A DNA stretch of 38,176 nt from positions 1-38,176 of the forward strand of contig JAFUGG010000010.1 of the NCBI GenBank assembly GCA_017469525.1. The letters run 5' to 3'. Below are positions 1-8,666 of this stretch, piece by piece. The stretch's first letter is position 1. Each line of letters opens with the position of its first letter. The position numbers and the translations under genes were made by a program. Source of the DNA: Bacteroidaceae bacterium. Lineage in GTDB: Bacteria > Bacteroidota > Bacteroidia > Bacteroidales > Bacteroidaceae. The notes under the pieces were generated by a model. That model saw only the letters and a program-made list of their open reading frames with translations. It made no database searches and was not told where the DNA came from.

Positions 1-243
1 GCTCCACTATGCTTCAGACTGCGGAGCAAAGATACTCAATACGGAAGACATGGACAAATAAAAACGGATTTTTCTTATCCTGCAATTTGACCCATTGAAA
101 CAAAGTACTACTAAACTATCCTGCAAAATGACCTATACGCCGAAAGTTTTAAGATAATAGGAAAATAAGAAGATAAGAAGATAAGGCGGCAGTCACGCTA
201 CATTGAGCGGCTGCCGCCTTATCTTATGTGTTCTTTTTCCGTA
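1..243. other. Left-edge noncoding stretch with a direct repeat
   Basis: No supportable gene lies here. Two near-identical 20-bp direct repeats occur at 76-95 and 117-136, sharing TATCCTGCAA and TGACC and spaced 41 bp apart start to start. Such repeats could be the end of a mobile element continuing to the left, but no transposase fragment is recognisable. A short open frame ending with a TAA at about 58-60 could be the tail of a gene outside the window; this is not supported by any recognisable family. The region 150-180 is an A-rich 8-bp repeat (AAGATAAG-like) leading into the hairpin at 178-225. Confidence 0.35.
178..225 (-). terminator. Strong hairpin downstream of queF
   Basis: A perfect 15-bp inverted repeat (arms 178-192 and 211-225, outer sequence AAGATAAGGCGGCAG) encloses an 18-nt loop. 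It lies 18 bp past the queF stop. Read on the minus strand it is followed by a T-rich tract (172-150), so it fits an intrinsic terminator for the queC-queF transcript. Confidence 0.6.
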
Positions 244-705
244 TTACAGATCGTGATGCAGGAGGCGGTACTGAGCCATTTCCTCGTACTTTGTGTCTGG
301 CTTGCCGTAGTTGGCATAGGGATAGATGCTGATGCCGCCACGGGGCACGAAGATGCCTGTTACCTCGATGTACTTGGGTTCCATGAGGCGGATGAGGTCC
401 TTCATGATGATGTTGACGCAGTCCTCGTGGAAGCTGCCGTGGTTGCGGAAGGAGAAGAGGTAGAGCTTGAGGCTCTTGCTCTCCACCATACGACGGTCGG
501 GCAGATAGCTGATGCGTATCTCTGCAAAGTCTGGCTGCCCTGTGATGGGGCAGAGCGCCGTGAACTCGGGGCAGTTGAAGCGCACCCAGTAGTCGTTCTC
601 GGGATGTTTGTTCTCGAAGGCTTCCAGCACCTCGGGTGCATAGTCCTGCCTGTATTCTGTCTTCTTGCCAAGGGCTTTGAGGCCCTCCTCTTTTCTGTTT
701 TCCAT
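244..705 (-). CDS. queF: NADPH-dependent 7-cyano-7-deazaguanine reductase QueF
   Basis: This enzyme reduces preQ0 to preQ1 with NADPH, the last step before insertion of the base into tRNA for queuosine. The 153-aa protein is the short, single-domain (B. subtilis type) form. The active-site block CPITGQPD gives nucleophile Cys52 and the conserved Asp59. The QueF family motif ESKSLK is followed by [10 protein letters not shown], which holds the substrate and NADPH-binding residues. It acts in the cytoplasm. It lies downstream of queC, separated by a 144-bp gap filled with a large repeat hairpin. The two genes form consecutive steps of one pathway and are probably cotranscribed, although the hairpin could reduce queF expression. 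Confidence 0.95.
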   Translation of the reverse strand: MENRKEEGLKALGKKTEYRQDYAPEVLEAFENKHPENDYWVRFNCPEFTALCPITGQPDFAEIRISYLPDRRMVESKSLKLYLFSFRNHGSFHEDCVNIIMKDLIRLMEPKYIEVTGIFVPRGGISIYPYANYGKPDTKYEEMAQYRLLHHDL

Positions 706-738
706 ATTGTCAGACTTTTAGTTTTGGTTTTATTGGGG

Positions 739-860
739 GGAGTTAAAGGAGTTAAGGGAGTTAAGGGAGTTAAGGAAGTTAAGGACGATTGTTTGGGGAG
801 GTTGGTATTGTCTTTAACTCCTTTAACTCCTTGAACTCCTTTAACTCCTTTAACTCCTTT
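739..860. repeat. Large inverted repeat built from 9-bp GGAGTTAAG units
   Basis: The left arm (739-784) holds five tandem copies of GGAGTTAAG or close variants. The right arm (811-860) holds the reverse-complement units. Together they can fold into a hairpin with arms of about 45 bp, few mismatches and a loop of about 26 nt. The first unit on the minus strand contributes the last codons and TAA stop of queC. The unit type (short G-rich phrase with AGTTAA) resembles other phrase repeats in this window. Confidence 0.85.
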
Positions 861-1506
861 TTTCCAAATATTTCTTCAATCCTTCGCGGCGCAGCTTGCA
901 CGACGGACAATGTCCGCAGCCGTCGCCCACGATGCCGTTGTAGCAGGTGAGCGTCCGGTAGCGGATGGTATCGAGTACGCCCAACTCGTCGGCCAGTGCC
1001 CATGTCTGTTGCTTGTCGAGCCACATGAGCGGCGTGTGGAGGCGGAACTGCTCGTCCATGGCAAGGTTGAGCGTTGTGTTCAGGCTCTTGATGAAGCCAT
1101 CGCGACAATCGGGATAGCCGCTGAAGTCGGCTTGTCCCACTCCCGTGATGATGTCGTAGATGCCATGGTTGCGGGCATAGATGGCTGCAACGGAGATGAA
1201 GAAGAGGTTGCGGCCCGGCACGAATGTGGTGGGGTAGGGGTCGCTTTCCTTCTTCTCTGCCTCGATGTCGAGGTCCTTGTTCGTCAGGCTGCAGGTGGGG
1301 CTGAGCTGCGAGATGAAGCTGATGTCCATACATTCCCAAAGCACTCCGGCCTCTTCGCAAAGTTGCTTCGCTATCTCTACTTCAACGGCATGCCTCTGCC
1401 CATAACGGAAACTGAGGGCCGATACCTTGTCGAAATGTTTGAGAGCCCAATAGAGGCAAGTGGTGGAGTCTTGTCCACCGGAAAGAACTACGAGTGCGCT
1501 ACTCAT
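850..1506 (-). CDS. queC: 7-cyano-7-deazaguanine synthase QueC
   Basis: QueC converts 7-carboxy-7-deazaguanine, ammonia and ATP into preQ0, the substrate of QueF encoded next. The 218-aa protein begins with the PP-loop ATP pyrophosphatase motif SGGQDS at residues 9-14, which fixes the start. It ends with the zinc-binding cysteine cluster Cys188, Cys197, Cys200 and Cys203. Length is normal for the family. The stop codon and last two residues come from the first unit of the 9-bp repeat hairpin that fills the queC-queF junction. A 113-bp gap containing a REP-like palindrome separates it from the upstream metallopeptidase gene on the same strand. Confidence 0.96.
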   Translation of the reverse strand: MSSALVVLSGGQDSTTCLYWALKHFDKVSALSFRYGQRHAVEVEIAKQLCEEAGVLWECMDISFISQLSPTCSLTNKDLDIEAEKKESDPYPTTFVPGRNLFFISVAAIYARNHGIYDIITGVGQADFSGYPDCRDGFIKSLNTTLNLAMDEQFRLHTPLMWLDKQQTWALADELGVLDTIRYRTLTCYNGIVGDGCGHCPSCKLRREGLKKYLEKRS

Positions 1507-1557
1507 CTACTTAATTTACGATTTGACTATTTACTATTTACTACTTTTTTCCTATTT

Positions 1558-1600
1558 AAAGTCCCCCTCTCCCACGGGAGAGGGGTTAGGGGTGAGGCTG
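1558..1600. repeat. REP-like GC-rich palindrome, copy 1
   Basis: The arms CCCCTCTCCC (1564-1573) and GGGAGAGGGG (1576-1585) are perfectly complementary and are followed by the conserved tail GGGGTGAGGCT. A second copy with the same tail lies at 16842-16882. It sits between the BSP-family gene and queC, next to an A/T-rich phrase repeat at 1506-1550 of the type TAAATTG/TAGTAAA. Confidence 0.75.
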
Positions 1601-1619
1601 CTAGGGGTGGGGCTTGTGG

Positions 1620-2435
1620 TCAATCGCCTACAGCCTTCATGTATTCCTGCCAAAGGGCGTCGGTGGTAATCTCGGGCTTGTCGCCCAGGATGTGCTTCAT
1701 GGCTTTGTCCCACGACCAGGGCTTGAGCTCTACTGCCGAGCGGTTGAACTTGCGGATGAAGTCCTTGTCCTTGTTGAGCTGCAGCCAGTAGAGGAAGTAA
1801 CCCGTCACGCGATAGCCCTTGCGCCATGAGTCGCCACGTGTGCGGTCCTTGCTGCTGAAGTCTTGGTCGAAGCATCCGCAAGCCACGCGAACGGCATCGG
1901 CCAGGCCTTCGATGAAGAGCCAGTACTCGCTCTTGCCGTCATACTGCCCGCATCCTTCGGGCGAGAGCTGGTAGGCATGGGTGAGCTCATGATAGAGCAC
2001 GCCACGCGTCTCGTAGTCGAGGCGAAGAGTGTCGTTTCCGGCAAAGCAGCGTTCAATCCAGTTCGTGGAATAGCGGATGCCGACATAGTCGCCTGCGCCA
2101 TACTTCTCGCTGATGCCGTTGTAGTCCTTGATGGTATAGACGATGCGCTTCAGACGAGGCACGTTCGGGTCTTTCGGTCCCCAATAGAGGGTTTGCAGGA
2201 CGCGAAGGGCATTCTCCTGAATGTAGGGAGCGGGATTGGGGATGATGTTGTGATAGATTCTGGAGCCCTCGCTCTCGGGAGCCTCGTCGTGGAACTCCAC
2301 GTCGCCCGGGTTGTAGCCCTTCCACTTCTTCTCAATCTTTATGGGAGCGTGGTACTTGGTGGCTTTGTAAATGGCCTGCGCCTGAATGCCGACTGCAAAA
2401 GCAGCGGCAAGAATAAAGATAAGTGAACGTTTCAT
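1620..2435 (-). CDS. Secreted BSP-family zinc metallopeptidase-like protein
   Basis: The 271-aa product matches the basic secretory protein (BSP) family, a gluzincin-type group found in plants and bacteria. Residues 1-20 form a signal peptide ending near QAQ, so it should be exported to the periplasm or surface. The zinc motif HELTH occupies residues 149-153 and is followed by FIEGLADAVR (175-183), whose Glu176 or Asp180 is the probable third ligand. Peptidase activity is inferred from these motifs; the substrate is unknown. It lies 38 bp downstream of the zinc-hook protein gene and upstream of queC on the same strand. No functional link to queuosine synthesis is evident, so the cluster is probably a simple adjacency. 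Confidence 0.8.
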   Translation of the reverse strand: MKRSLIFILAAAFAVGIQAQAIYKATKYHAPIKIEKKWKGYNPGDVEFHDEAPESEGSRIYHNIIPNPAPYIQENALRVLQTLYWGPKDPNVPRLKRIVYTIKDYNGISEKYGAGDYVGIRYSTNWIERCFAGNDTLRLDYETRGVLYHELTHAYQLSPEGCGQYDGKSEYWLFIEGLADAVRVACGCFDQDFSSKDRTRGDSWRKGYRVTGYFLYWLQLNKDKDFIRKFNRSAVELKPWSWDKAMKHILGDKPEITTDALWQEYMKAVGD

Positions 2436-2473
2436 TTTTGTGATAAGAATTAAGAGTTAGAATTTATGCTGAT

Positions 2474-5209
2474 TTATGTTAGGTTTACCTCTGGTTGGCT
2501 TTTTGCCGACATCTCTGCAGAGTTGCGTTCGGCAGCGACGGCACGCTCGTGGTCCTCGAGTTGGACGGCGAGGCGTGCTATCTGCTTCATCGTCTCGCTT
2601 CTTTGCTTGGCCAGGGTTTGCCAGTTGGCGGTGATACTTTCCTGTATGTCTGGTGACTGGGCACTGCAGCGTCCGTCCTCAGCCTCGAGTGCAATGATGC
2701 GGCTGTTCAGGTCATCCACTTTTGCTTGACATAGAAGTATGTCCTTGTTTATCTGTTTCAGGCTGCTGCGTATCCCGGCCCAGTCCTTACCGTCGGCGAA
2801 TACCTCGTCGAGCTCACCTCGCTGAACGGGAGGGTGTTGCAGGTTGAAGGCATGCATCCACAGGTCGAGCTTTTCGCCCAGCTCCTTCTGTTCGGCTTCC
2901 AGTATCTCGATATGGCTCATGTAATAGTCGTGTCGGCCTTGCATTATGTCGTTGTCGTGACGAATGCTGTCCGAGAGGCTTCGCTCTTGCTCGAAGCGTT
3001 CCTTTGCATCCCTCACATTCTGCAGATGCTTCTGGTGGAGGCTCTTGGCGTCCATGTCCGGAATCATCTGCTGGTATGCCTTGATATTCTCTGCCTTGCG
3101 TTCCTCCACGTCTTCCTTGCGCTTTTGGGCGATGGTCGATGTTCTGGTGAGCGAATTAAGCAGTGACCTCATTCCTTCCAGGTTGGCGTTCTCCACGTTC
3201 AGACTTGCCTGCTTCCGGGCTATGTCCTCTTCCGTAGCGAACCACTCGGTGATGAGCTTCTGTATCTGTTCGTAGAGCTGTTCGGGATTTCTCTGCCAGA
3301 TGGCGTACCAGTCTTTGATGGTGACAGTTTGCATCATGTTCTCGTAGAGGCGCGTGTACTGTTTGTTGATGTTTTCGAGTCGTTCCACAATCTGTTCCAC
3401 TTCGCGGCTGAAAACTTGCAGACCCGTGTTGAGTTCGCTTAGGCGTACGTTTACTTCGCTCTTCTTCTGCTCAATCTTCTGGAGCTCCTCGCCGAGTTTG
3501 GCGATGCTGCTCTGGTGGAAGGTGAATGTCTCGAGTTCCTTCTCGGCCGTCTCTGCGTCGCGGCTCACGTTCTCGATGAATTGTCGCAGCAAAGCCATCC
3601 TTGCCTCGAGGTTCGTGTTTTCGGAGCATTCGGCGAAGGTTGGGTCGAGCTGGGCATAGAGTTTCCATTCGAGCACATCCTCGTTCTGTCGGATTCGGAT
3701 GGCGTTGAGCGCTTCCTCTTCAGCACTGAGCTGTCCCTGCGCCATTGCCAGTTCTATTTGCATCTCAGAGAGCTGCTGTGCCTTGGCTTTCGCCTCTGAG
3801 GCAAGCATCTCATAGTCGGACTTCATCTCGCTGATGAGTTTGCTCTGGTCGAGCATCGTGTCGCTGTGGTAGGGGTGATGCGTAGCACCGCAGACGGAGC
3901 AGCTGACGCCTTCCTTGAGGTCTGCCCGCAGCTGGATGATGTCCTGGCCCTTGCTGAGGAGGTAGGTGTATTCCTTTTCCTTGCAGAGCCTTTGTACCTT
4001 TCCAGTTTCTTCTTCGAGTTGGCGGACACCATCTTCCAGATGCCCAATGTCCAGACGGAGCTGCGTCACCTTCTTGCTCTTCTCCTCTATGCTCTCGTAG
4101 CCTGTGCTGATGCGTTTCCAGAGCGATAGTGCAGAATGCAGCATCTGCCTGCGGCCCTTCAGTTGCAGGGCCCTTTCCTGAAGCATCAGGCCGTCCTGAC
4201 CTTGAATGTAGGAGCGGTGCATACTCAGTTCTGCCTCGGTTGTCTCAGCCTTCGAGACGAGGTCCTGGAACTGGGCAAATGCCTTGCCGAGCAGTTCGTT
4301 CTCCTCGTTCTGGCTTTTGATGGCCTGCTGACGTTTCAGCTGAAGTTCTGCCCTGCGCTTCTCTCTTTCCTCCAAGTATTTGAGTTGCAGCAGGACAGCT
4401 TCGCCATGTTGAAGCATGCTTTCGTGTATCTCCATGCTCTGGCGCTTGCAGCAAAGCTTTTCCAGAATGTCTTGCAACGCTTCGGTCTCTTTCTCCTTCT
4501 CGGCAATCATGGAGGAGAGAGCCTTTGCCTCCTCCCTTACCTTATTAATATAGTCGGTCAGGAAGACCGTCTCGTTGTCGAGTGACTCATTGTTCCCTGT
4601 CAGTTGAGCAGCGTTCGAGACGCGGTCGAAGGTGTCGAGCAGGCTTTGTGTGGCATTCTTGTAGAGTTCGCCAGCCTGTGTCTGGCGTTTCTCTTGCTCC
4701 GCAGTCTTCTGTCGGAACTCGTCAGCCTCGCGTTCCAGCAGGCTCAGCCCCCGCTTGTCCCTGCCTATCTGTTCCTTCACCACGGCGAGCTTCTGATAAA
4801 CGCCATGTATGCCTTCGAAAAGGTCGTAACGATCCAGCATGCTCTGCTCCTTTGCCATGGTGGCCTTCTCCTTGCCGAGTTCGAAGAGATGCTTCTTCTC
4901 CCGTTCCAAGATCATGCTTGTCTCGTTGTATCGTCTGAGCCAGGCGAGCTGCTTCTGCAGGCGCGTCAGGCTTTCTTCCAACCCCTGCAACTTTGTTTCT
5001 GCCAGCCGTTTAGCATCCTTGACGCGTTGCAGTTGTGTGGAGTTCAGGATGCGTGAGTCACGGCGAGAGCGCGTGCTGCCGCTCGTCTCCTCTATGATGA
5101 AGTTGATGCCCTTCTCGGTAGGAACAGACGCAGCAACGGCCTCTTGGCGCGGACTCTCTTGCTCCACCGGCTTGGGCTCTTCCCTGTCCTTCTTCTTGAA
5201 GAAATTCAT
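2474..5209 (-). CDS. SbcC/Rad50-like zinc-hook coiled-coil protein without ATPase heads
   Basis: This 911-aa protein is nearly all heptad-rich coiled coil. In the middle, residues 434-447 contain CSVCGATHHP with Cys437 and Cys440, which closely resembles the zinc hook of SbcC (CPxCGxxxHP). A segment near residues 790-840 (HPPV, then DWAGIRSSLKQ) resembles the SbcC region after the second arm. No Walker A motif is present near the N-terminus and no ABC signature or Walker B near the C-terminus, so both head halves are missing. The N-terminus instead is a charged, low-complexity segment (residues 1-50). The ATG at 5209 is chosen because an upstream in-frame ATG at 5296 lies before the -7 promoter box at 5233-5240. 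Nuclease partner SbcD is not nearby. Function is unknown; dimerisation through the hook is inferred. Confidence 0.75.
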   Translation of the reverse strand: MNFFKKKDREEPKPVEQESPRQEAVAASVPTEKGINFIIEETSGSTRSRRDSRILNSTQLQRVKDAKRLAETKLQGLEESLTRLQKQLAWLRRYNETSMILEREKKHLFELGKEKATMAKEQSMLDRYDLFEGIHGVYQKLAVVKEQIGRDKRGLSLLEREADEFRQKTAEQEKRQTQAGELYKNATQSLLDTFDRVSNAAQLTGNNESLDNETVFLTDYINKVREEAKALSSMIAEKEKETEALQDILEKLCCKRQSMEIHESMLQHGEAVLLQLKYLEEREKRRAELQLKRQQAIKSQNEENELLGKAFAQFQDLVSKAETTEAELSMHRSYIQGQDGLMLQERALQLKGRRQMLHSALSLWKRISTGYESIEEKSKKVTQLRLDIGHLEDGVRQLEEETGKVQRLCKEKEYTYLLSKGQDIIQLRADLKEGVSCSVCGATHHPYHSDTMLDQSKLISEMKSDYEMLASEAKAKAQQLSEMQIELAMAQGQLSAEEEALNAIRIRQNEDVLEWKLYAQLDPTFAECSENTNLEARMALLRQFIENVSRDAETAEKELETFTFHQSSIAKLGEELQKIEQKKSEVNVRLSELNTGLQVFSREVEQIVERLENINKQYTRLYENMMQTVTIKDWYAIWQRNPEQLYEQIQKLITEWFATEEDIARKQASLNVENANLEGMRSLLNSLTRTSTIAQKRKEDVEERKAENIKAYQQMIPDMDAKSLHQKHLQNVRDAKERFEQERSLSDSIRHDNDIMQGRHDYYMSHIEILEAEQKELGEKLDLWMHAFNLQHPPVQRGELDEVFADGKDWAGIRSSLKQINKDILLCQAKVDDLNSRIIALEAEDGRCSAQSPDIQESITANWQTLAKQRSETMKQIARLAVQLEDHERAVAAERNSAEMSAKSQPEVNLT

Positions 5210-5232
5210 GATTGTCGTGTCATTTGCGCCTG

Positions 5233-5240
5233 CAAAGGTA
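5233..5240 (-). promoter_or_regulatory. Bacteroidota -7 box for the zinc-hook gene
   Basis: On the minus strand the sequence is TACCTTTG, an exact match to TAnnTTTG. It lies 23 bp upstream of the ATG at 5209. No convincing -33 TTTG is visible. Confidence 0.7.
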
Positions 5241-5399
5241 CGAAAAAGAATTGATAATTGAAAATTAAAAAAGAAAAATGGGAGGCAGAGAGGCAAGAAT
5301 CGTCACAGGCGTTGGTCGGCAGCACAAAGGTGTCATGTGCCGTTGCCCGATACAGCATGATGCGTATCGTCTGCCTTCATTTACTATTTTCCGTTTTTA

Positions 5400-5431
5400 T
5401 TTGGGAATATCGATTTTTAGTTGTAATTTTG
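5400..5431 (+). promoter_or_regulatory. Bacteroidota promoter of the hisS operon
   Basis: A TTTG at 5400-5403 (-33) and TAATTTTG at 5424-5431 (-7) are separated by 20 bp, the expected spacing. The ATG of hisS is 33 bp further on. Together with the box at 5233-5240 it makes the 255-bp gap a divergent promoter region. The rest of the gap, 5265-5399, shows nothing recognisable. Confidence 0.8.
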
Positions 5432-5464
5432 CACCTGCAAATATATAATTAGGAAGACAAGACT

Positions 5465-6823
5465 ATGGCACAGAAACCAAGCATCCCCAAGGGGACACGC
5501 GACTTCGGCCCGCAGGAGATGTCGCGCAGAAACTATATCTTCAACACCATTCGTGAGGTCTATTCGCTCTACGGATTTGAGCAAATCGAGACGCCGGCCA
5601 TGGAAAACCTCTCGACGCTCATGGGCAAGTACGGCGAGGAGGGCGACAAACTGCTCTTCAAGATACTGAACAGCGGCGACTTCCTGCGGGGCATCTCACC
5701 CGACGACCTCAATGGCGGCGCCACGGGACACCTTGCTGCCCAGCTTTGCGAAAAGGGTCTCAGATACGACTTGACTGTTCCCTTCGCTCGTTATGTCGTG
5801 CAACATCGTGAGGAACTGGCTTTGCCTTTCCGTCGTTATCAGATTCAACCCGTTTGGCGAGCCGACCGTCCGCAGAAAGGACGCTATCGCGAGTTCTATC
5901 AATGCGATGCCGATGTGGTGGGAAGCGACTCGCTGCTCTGCGAGGTGGAACTAATGCAAATCATAGATGAAGTGTTCCGCAGGTTCGGTATTCGTGTTTG
6001 TATCAAGATCAACAACCGCAAGATTCTTTCCGGCATCGCAGAGATGATTGGCGAGGCAGACAAGATTGTGGACATCACGGTCGCCATCGACAAGCTCGAC
6101 AAGATAGGCCTTGACGCTGTGAACGAAGAGCTCTGCGAGGACGGCATCAGCGAGGAAGCCATCCAGAAGCTGCAGCCCATCATCAAGCTCAGCGGCTCGA
6201 ACGAGGAGAAGATACAGACCATGCGCGAGGCTTTGGCTGGCAGCGAGATAGGACAGAAAGGCATTGACGAGGTGGAATACGTCATCTCTAAACTCTCAAC
6301 TCTCAACTCTCAACTCGAACTTGACCTGACCCTCGCTCGCGGTCTCAACTACTACACAGGCTGCATCTTTGAGGTGAAAGCCCTCGACGTTGAGATAGGC
6401 AGCATCACGGGAGGCGGTCGTTATGACAACCTGACAGGCATCTTCGGTATGCCAGGGCTGAGTGGCGTGGGCATCAGCTTCGGTGCCGACCGCATCTACG
6501 ATGTGCTGAACCAGCTCGAACTCTACCCGGAAGCCGTCACGAAGGCAACTCAAGTGCTCTTCATCAACTTCGGCGAGAAGGAGACAGACTACTCGTTGCC
6601 CATCATTTCGCAGCTTCGAGGACAAGGCATCCGCTGCGAAATCTATCCCGATGCCAGCAAGATGAAGAAGCAGATGCAGTATGCGAACCAGAAAGGCATA
6701 CCCTTCGTCGTCATGACCGGCGAGACGGAAATGGCCGAGGGAAAGGTGATGCTCAAGAACATGACCACAGGCGAACAGAAACTCGTCGCTCCGGAAGACA
6801 TCGCAGCATCCATCAACTCATAA
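5465..6823 (+). CDS. hisS: Histidyl-tRNA synthetase
   Basis: HisS charges tRNA-His with histidine using ATP. The 452-aa protein has the class II core: the motif 2 region with [19 protein letters not shown], the histidine-specific [10 protein letters not shown] block, and motif 3 with GGGRYDNL and GISFGADRI. An anticodon-binding domain follows from about residue 350. Just before [10 protein letters not shown], the peptide [11 protein letters not shown] is encoded by three tandem CTCAACT units (6286-6316), an in-frame phrase repeat in a surface connection. It has its own promoter and is the first gene of a six-gene plus-strand run ending with lpxH. Confidence 0.97.
   Translation: MAQKPSIPKGTRDFGPQEMSRRNYIFNTIREVYSLYGFEQIETPAMENLSTLMGKYGEEGDKLLFKILNSGDFLRGISPDDLNGGATGHLAAQLCEKGLRYDLTVPFARYVVQHREELALPFRRYQIQPVWRADRPQKGRYREFYQCDADVVGSDSLLCEVELMQIIDEVFRRFGIRVCIKINNRKILSGIAEMIGEADKIVDITVAIDKLDKIGLDAVNEELCEDGISEEAIQKLQPIIKLSGSNEEKIQTMREALAGSEIGQKGIDEVEYVISKLSTLNSQLELDLTLARGLNYYTGCIFEVKALDVEIGSITGGGRYDNLTGIFGMPGLSGVGISFGADRIYDVLNQLELYPEAVTKATQVLFINFGEKETDYSLPIISQLRGQGIRCEIYPDASKMKKQMQYANQKGIPFVVMTGETEMAEGKVMLKNMTTGEQKLVAPEDIAASINS
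6286..6316. repeat. 7-bp phrase repeat inside hisS
   Basis: Tandem CTCAACT units (three full plus degenerate flanks) are read in frame within hisS. The same type of phrase appears as CTTAACT units in the gap just downstream of the gene (6818-6852). Confidence 0.75.
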
Positions 6824-6852
6824 CTCTTAATTCTTAACTCTTAACTCTTAAC
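6818..6852. repeat. 7-bp phrase repeat between hisS and the next gene
   Basis: Three tandem CTTAACT units with degenerate flanks fill most of the 36-bp gap and include the hisS stop codon region. Confidence 0.75.
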
Positions 6853-6859
6853 TAAGGAA

Positions 6860-7567
6860 ATGCCTGCGGCCCTGTACCTCATTCCAGTCACGCTTGGCGA
6901 CACGCCTGTCGAGCAAGTCCTGCCTTCGTACAACCACGAGGTCATCATGGGCATCCGCCACTTCATTGTGGAGAACATCCGCTCGGCCCGTCGCTTCCTA
7001 CGTCAGACAGACAGGGAGTTCCCCATCGACGACAGCACGTTCTACGAGATGGGCAAGCATGCCGACGAGAAACTCTTCAGCCGCTACCTGCAACCTCTCA
7101 GGGATGGAATGCCCGTTGGCGTCATCAGTGAAGCCGGTTGCCCAGCTGTTGCCGACCCGGGAGCCGATATCGTCAGCATCGCCCAAAGGGAAGGCTTGCC
7201 TGTCGTGCCGCTCGTCGGACCGAACAGCATGATTATGGCCGTAATGAGTAGCGGGCTTGGTGGACAGAGCTTTGCCTTCAACGGCTATCTTCCCGTGGAG
7301 CCATCCGACCGGGCAAAACGTCTGAAAGCTCTCGAGACGAGAGCATGGGCGGAAGGGCAGACACAGCTCTTCATAGAAACACCCTACCGCAACCAGAAGA
7401 TGTTCCAGTCGTTACTGACGACTCTTCGCCCGCAGACACGCCTCTGCATCGCGGCAGGCATTACGACTGCCGGCGAATATATCCGAACTCTACATGTCTC
7501 GGAATGGAAGAAAATAAAACTGCCTGATTTAAGTAAGGTGCCTGCCATCTTCCTTATAAATAAATAG
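6860..7567 (+). CDS. RsmI-like SAM-dependent methyltransferase (tetrapyrrole methylase fold)
   Basis: The 235-aa protein belongs to the tetrapyrrole methylase superfamily, in the branch related to RsmI, which 2'-O-methylates C1402 of 16S rRNA. Visible family blocks are the N-terminal ALYLIPVTLGD, the SAM-site segment ISEAGCPAVADPGADIV (about residues 89-105), VPLVGPNSMIMAVMSSG, and FIETPYRNQKMF. The N-terminus differs from classic RsmI, as in the shorter Bacteroidota paralogue, so the exact rRNA target is uncertain. It is cytoplasmic and lies 36 bp after hisS, with an AAGGA-type ribosome binding site just before the ATG, and 1 bp before the glycosyltransferase gene. Confidence 0.85.
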   Translation: MPAALYLIPVTLGDTPVEQVLPSYNHEVIMGIRHFIVENIRSARRFLRQTDREFPIDDSTFYEMGKHADEKLFSRYLQPLRDGMPVGVISEAGCPAVADPGADIVSIAQREGLPVVPLVGPNSMIMAVMSSGLGGQSFAFNGYLPVEPSDRAKRLKALETRAWAEGQTQLFIETPYRNQKMFQSLLTTLRPQTRLCIAAGITTAGEYIRTLHVSEWKKIKLPDLSKVPAIFLINK

Positions 7568-7568
7568 T

Positions 7569-8666
7569 ATGAAATACTCCATCGTAGTTCCCGTATATAA
7601 TCGCCCCGATGAAGTGGACGAGTTGCTGCAAAGCCTGTCCCGTCAGACCTTCCGTGACATGGAAGTCATCATCGTCGAGGACGGCTCGTTGCATCCATGC
7701 GAAGAAGTTGTTCGCCGCTATGCCGGTAAACTTCAGCTCCGCTATTATACGAAAGAGAACAGCGGCCCTGGACCTACCCGTAACTTCGGTGCGGAGCATA
7801 GCCAAGGCGATTTCCTCATCTTCCTGGACAGCGATTGCGTCATTCCGCCAGACTTTCTGAAAGAAGTTGATGCCGAGTTGACCCGAAAGGAGTGCGATGC
7901 TTGGGGCGGTCCAGACCGTGCTCATGAGAGTTTCACACCCGTGCAGAAGGCCATCAACTACAGCATGACCTCCTTCCTCACGACAGGCGGCATTCGTGGC
8001 GGCAAGAAGCAGATGGATAAGAAGTTCTATCCGCGCTCCTTCAACCTTGGCGTTCGCCGCAGTCTTTACAGGCAGTTGGGCGGTTTCTCGATCATGCGTT
8101 TCGGTGAAGACATCGACCTCAGCATACGCATCTATGAGAGCGGGGCCACTTGCCGACTCTTCCCCGAGGCATGGGTTTGGCATAAACGCCGGACAGACTT
8201 TAGGAAGTTCTTCAAGCAGGTACACAACAGCGGCATTGCCCGCATCAATCTGATGAAGCGGCACCCTGGCAGTTTGAAGTTCGTACACCTGCTGCCGATG
8301 CTCTTTACCCTTGGAACCTTCGCTTGCCTGCTCTTTGCATTCATGTTCCTGCTGCTTGCCCTTTTGGGACTCGTTGGTTTATGGGGAATGCAGAAACCTG
8401 GTTGTACGAACGGACCAATGCTTTGCATCATAGTAGGCTTCGGCGGGATGTTGCTTTTCCTGCTGCCGCTTCTGCTTTTCTCGCTCCTCGTCTTCATCGA
8501 CAGTTCCATTCGCAACAGGAGCATCAAGATAGGCTTCTTGTCTATCTGGGCAAGCTTCATCCAACTCATCGGCTACGGGACAGGCTTCCTGCGGGCATGG
8601 TGGTTGAGGTGTGTATGCAGAAGAAATGAGGAGTTGCAAGCGTTTAAAGACAATTTCTACAAATGA
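7569..8666 (+). CDS. Family 2 glycosyltransferase with C-terminal membrane segments
   Basis: The 365-aa protein starts with the GT-A nucleotide-binding fold of GT2 enzymes: YSIVVPVYNRP, VEDGS with Asp38, and the metal-binding LDSD (residues 86-89). The GEDIDLSIR block (about residues 178-186) matches the catalytic ED region of this family. Hydrophobic stretches at about 245-280, 290-318 and 328-350 should be transmembrane helices, placing the enzyme at the inner membrane. The acceptor cannot be read from the sequence; a cell-surface glycan or lipid carrier is likely. It overlaps radC by 4 bp (ATGA), suggesting translational coupling. Confidence 0.88.
   Translation: MKYSIVVPVYNRPDEVDELLQSLSRQTFRDMEVIIVEDGSLHPCEEVVRRYAGKLQLRYYTKENSGPGPTRNFGAEHSQGDFLIFLDSDCVIPPDFLKEVDAELTRKECDAWGGPDRAHESFTPVQKAINYSMTSFLTTGGIRGGKKQMDKKFYPRSFNLGVRRSLYRQLGGFSIMRFGEDIDLSIRIYESGATCRLFPEAWVWHKRRTDFRKFFKQVHNSGIARINLMKRHPGSLKFVHLLPMLFTLGTFACLLFAFMFLLLALLGLVGLWGMQKPGCTNGPMLCIIVGFGGMLLFLLPLLLFSLLVFIDSSIRNRSIKIGFLSIWASFIQLIGYGTGFLRAWWLRCVCRRNEELQAFKDNFYK

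Noticed and set aside
910..1791. Long plus-strand frame opposite queC
   Set aside because: It spans the antisense of queC and the REP-like palindrome, shows no family motif and crosses repeat DNA.
5210..5296. Upstream in-frame ATG for the zinc-hook gene
   Set aside because: It lies upstream of the -7 box and would encode a Phe-rich segment unrelated to the protein.
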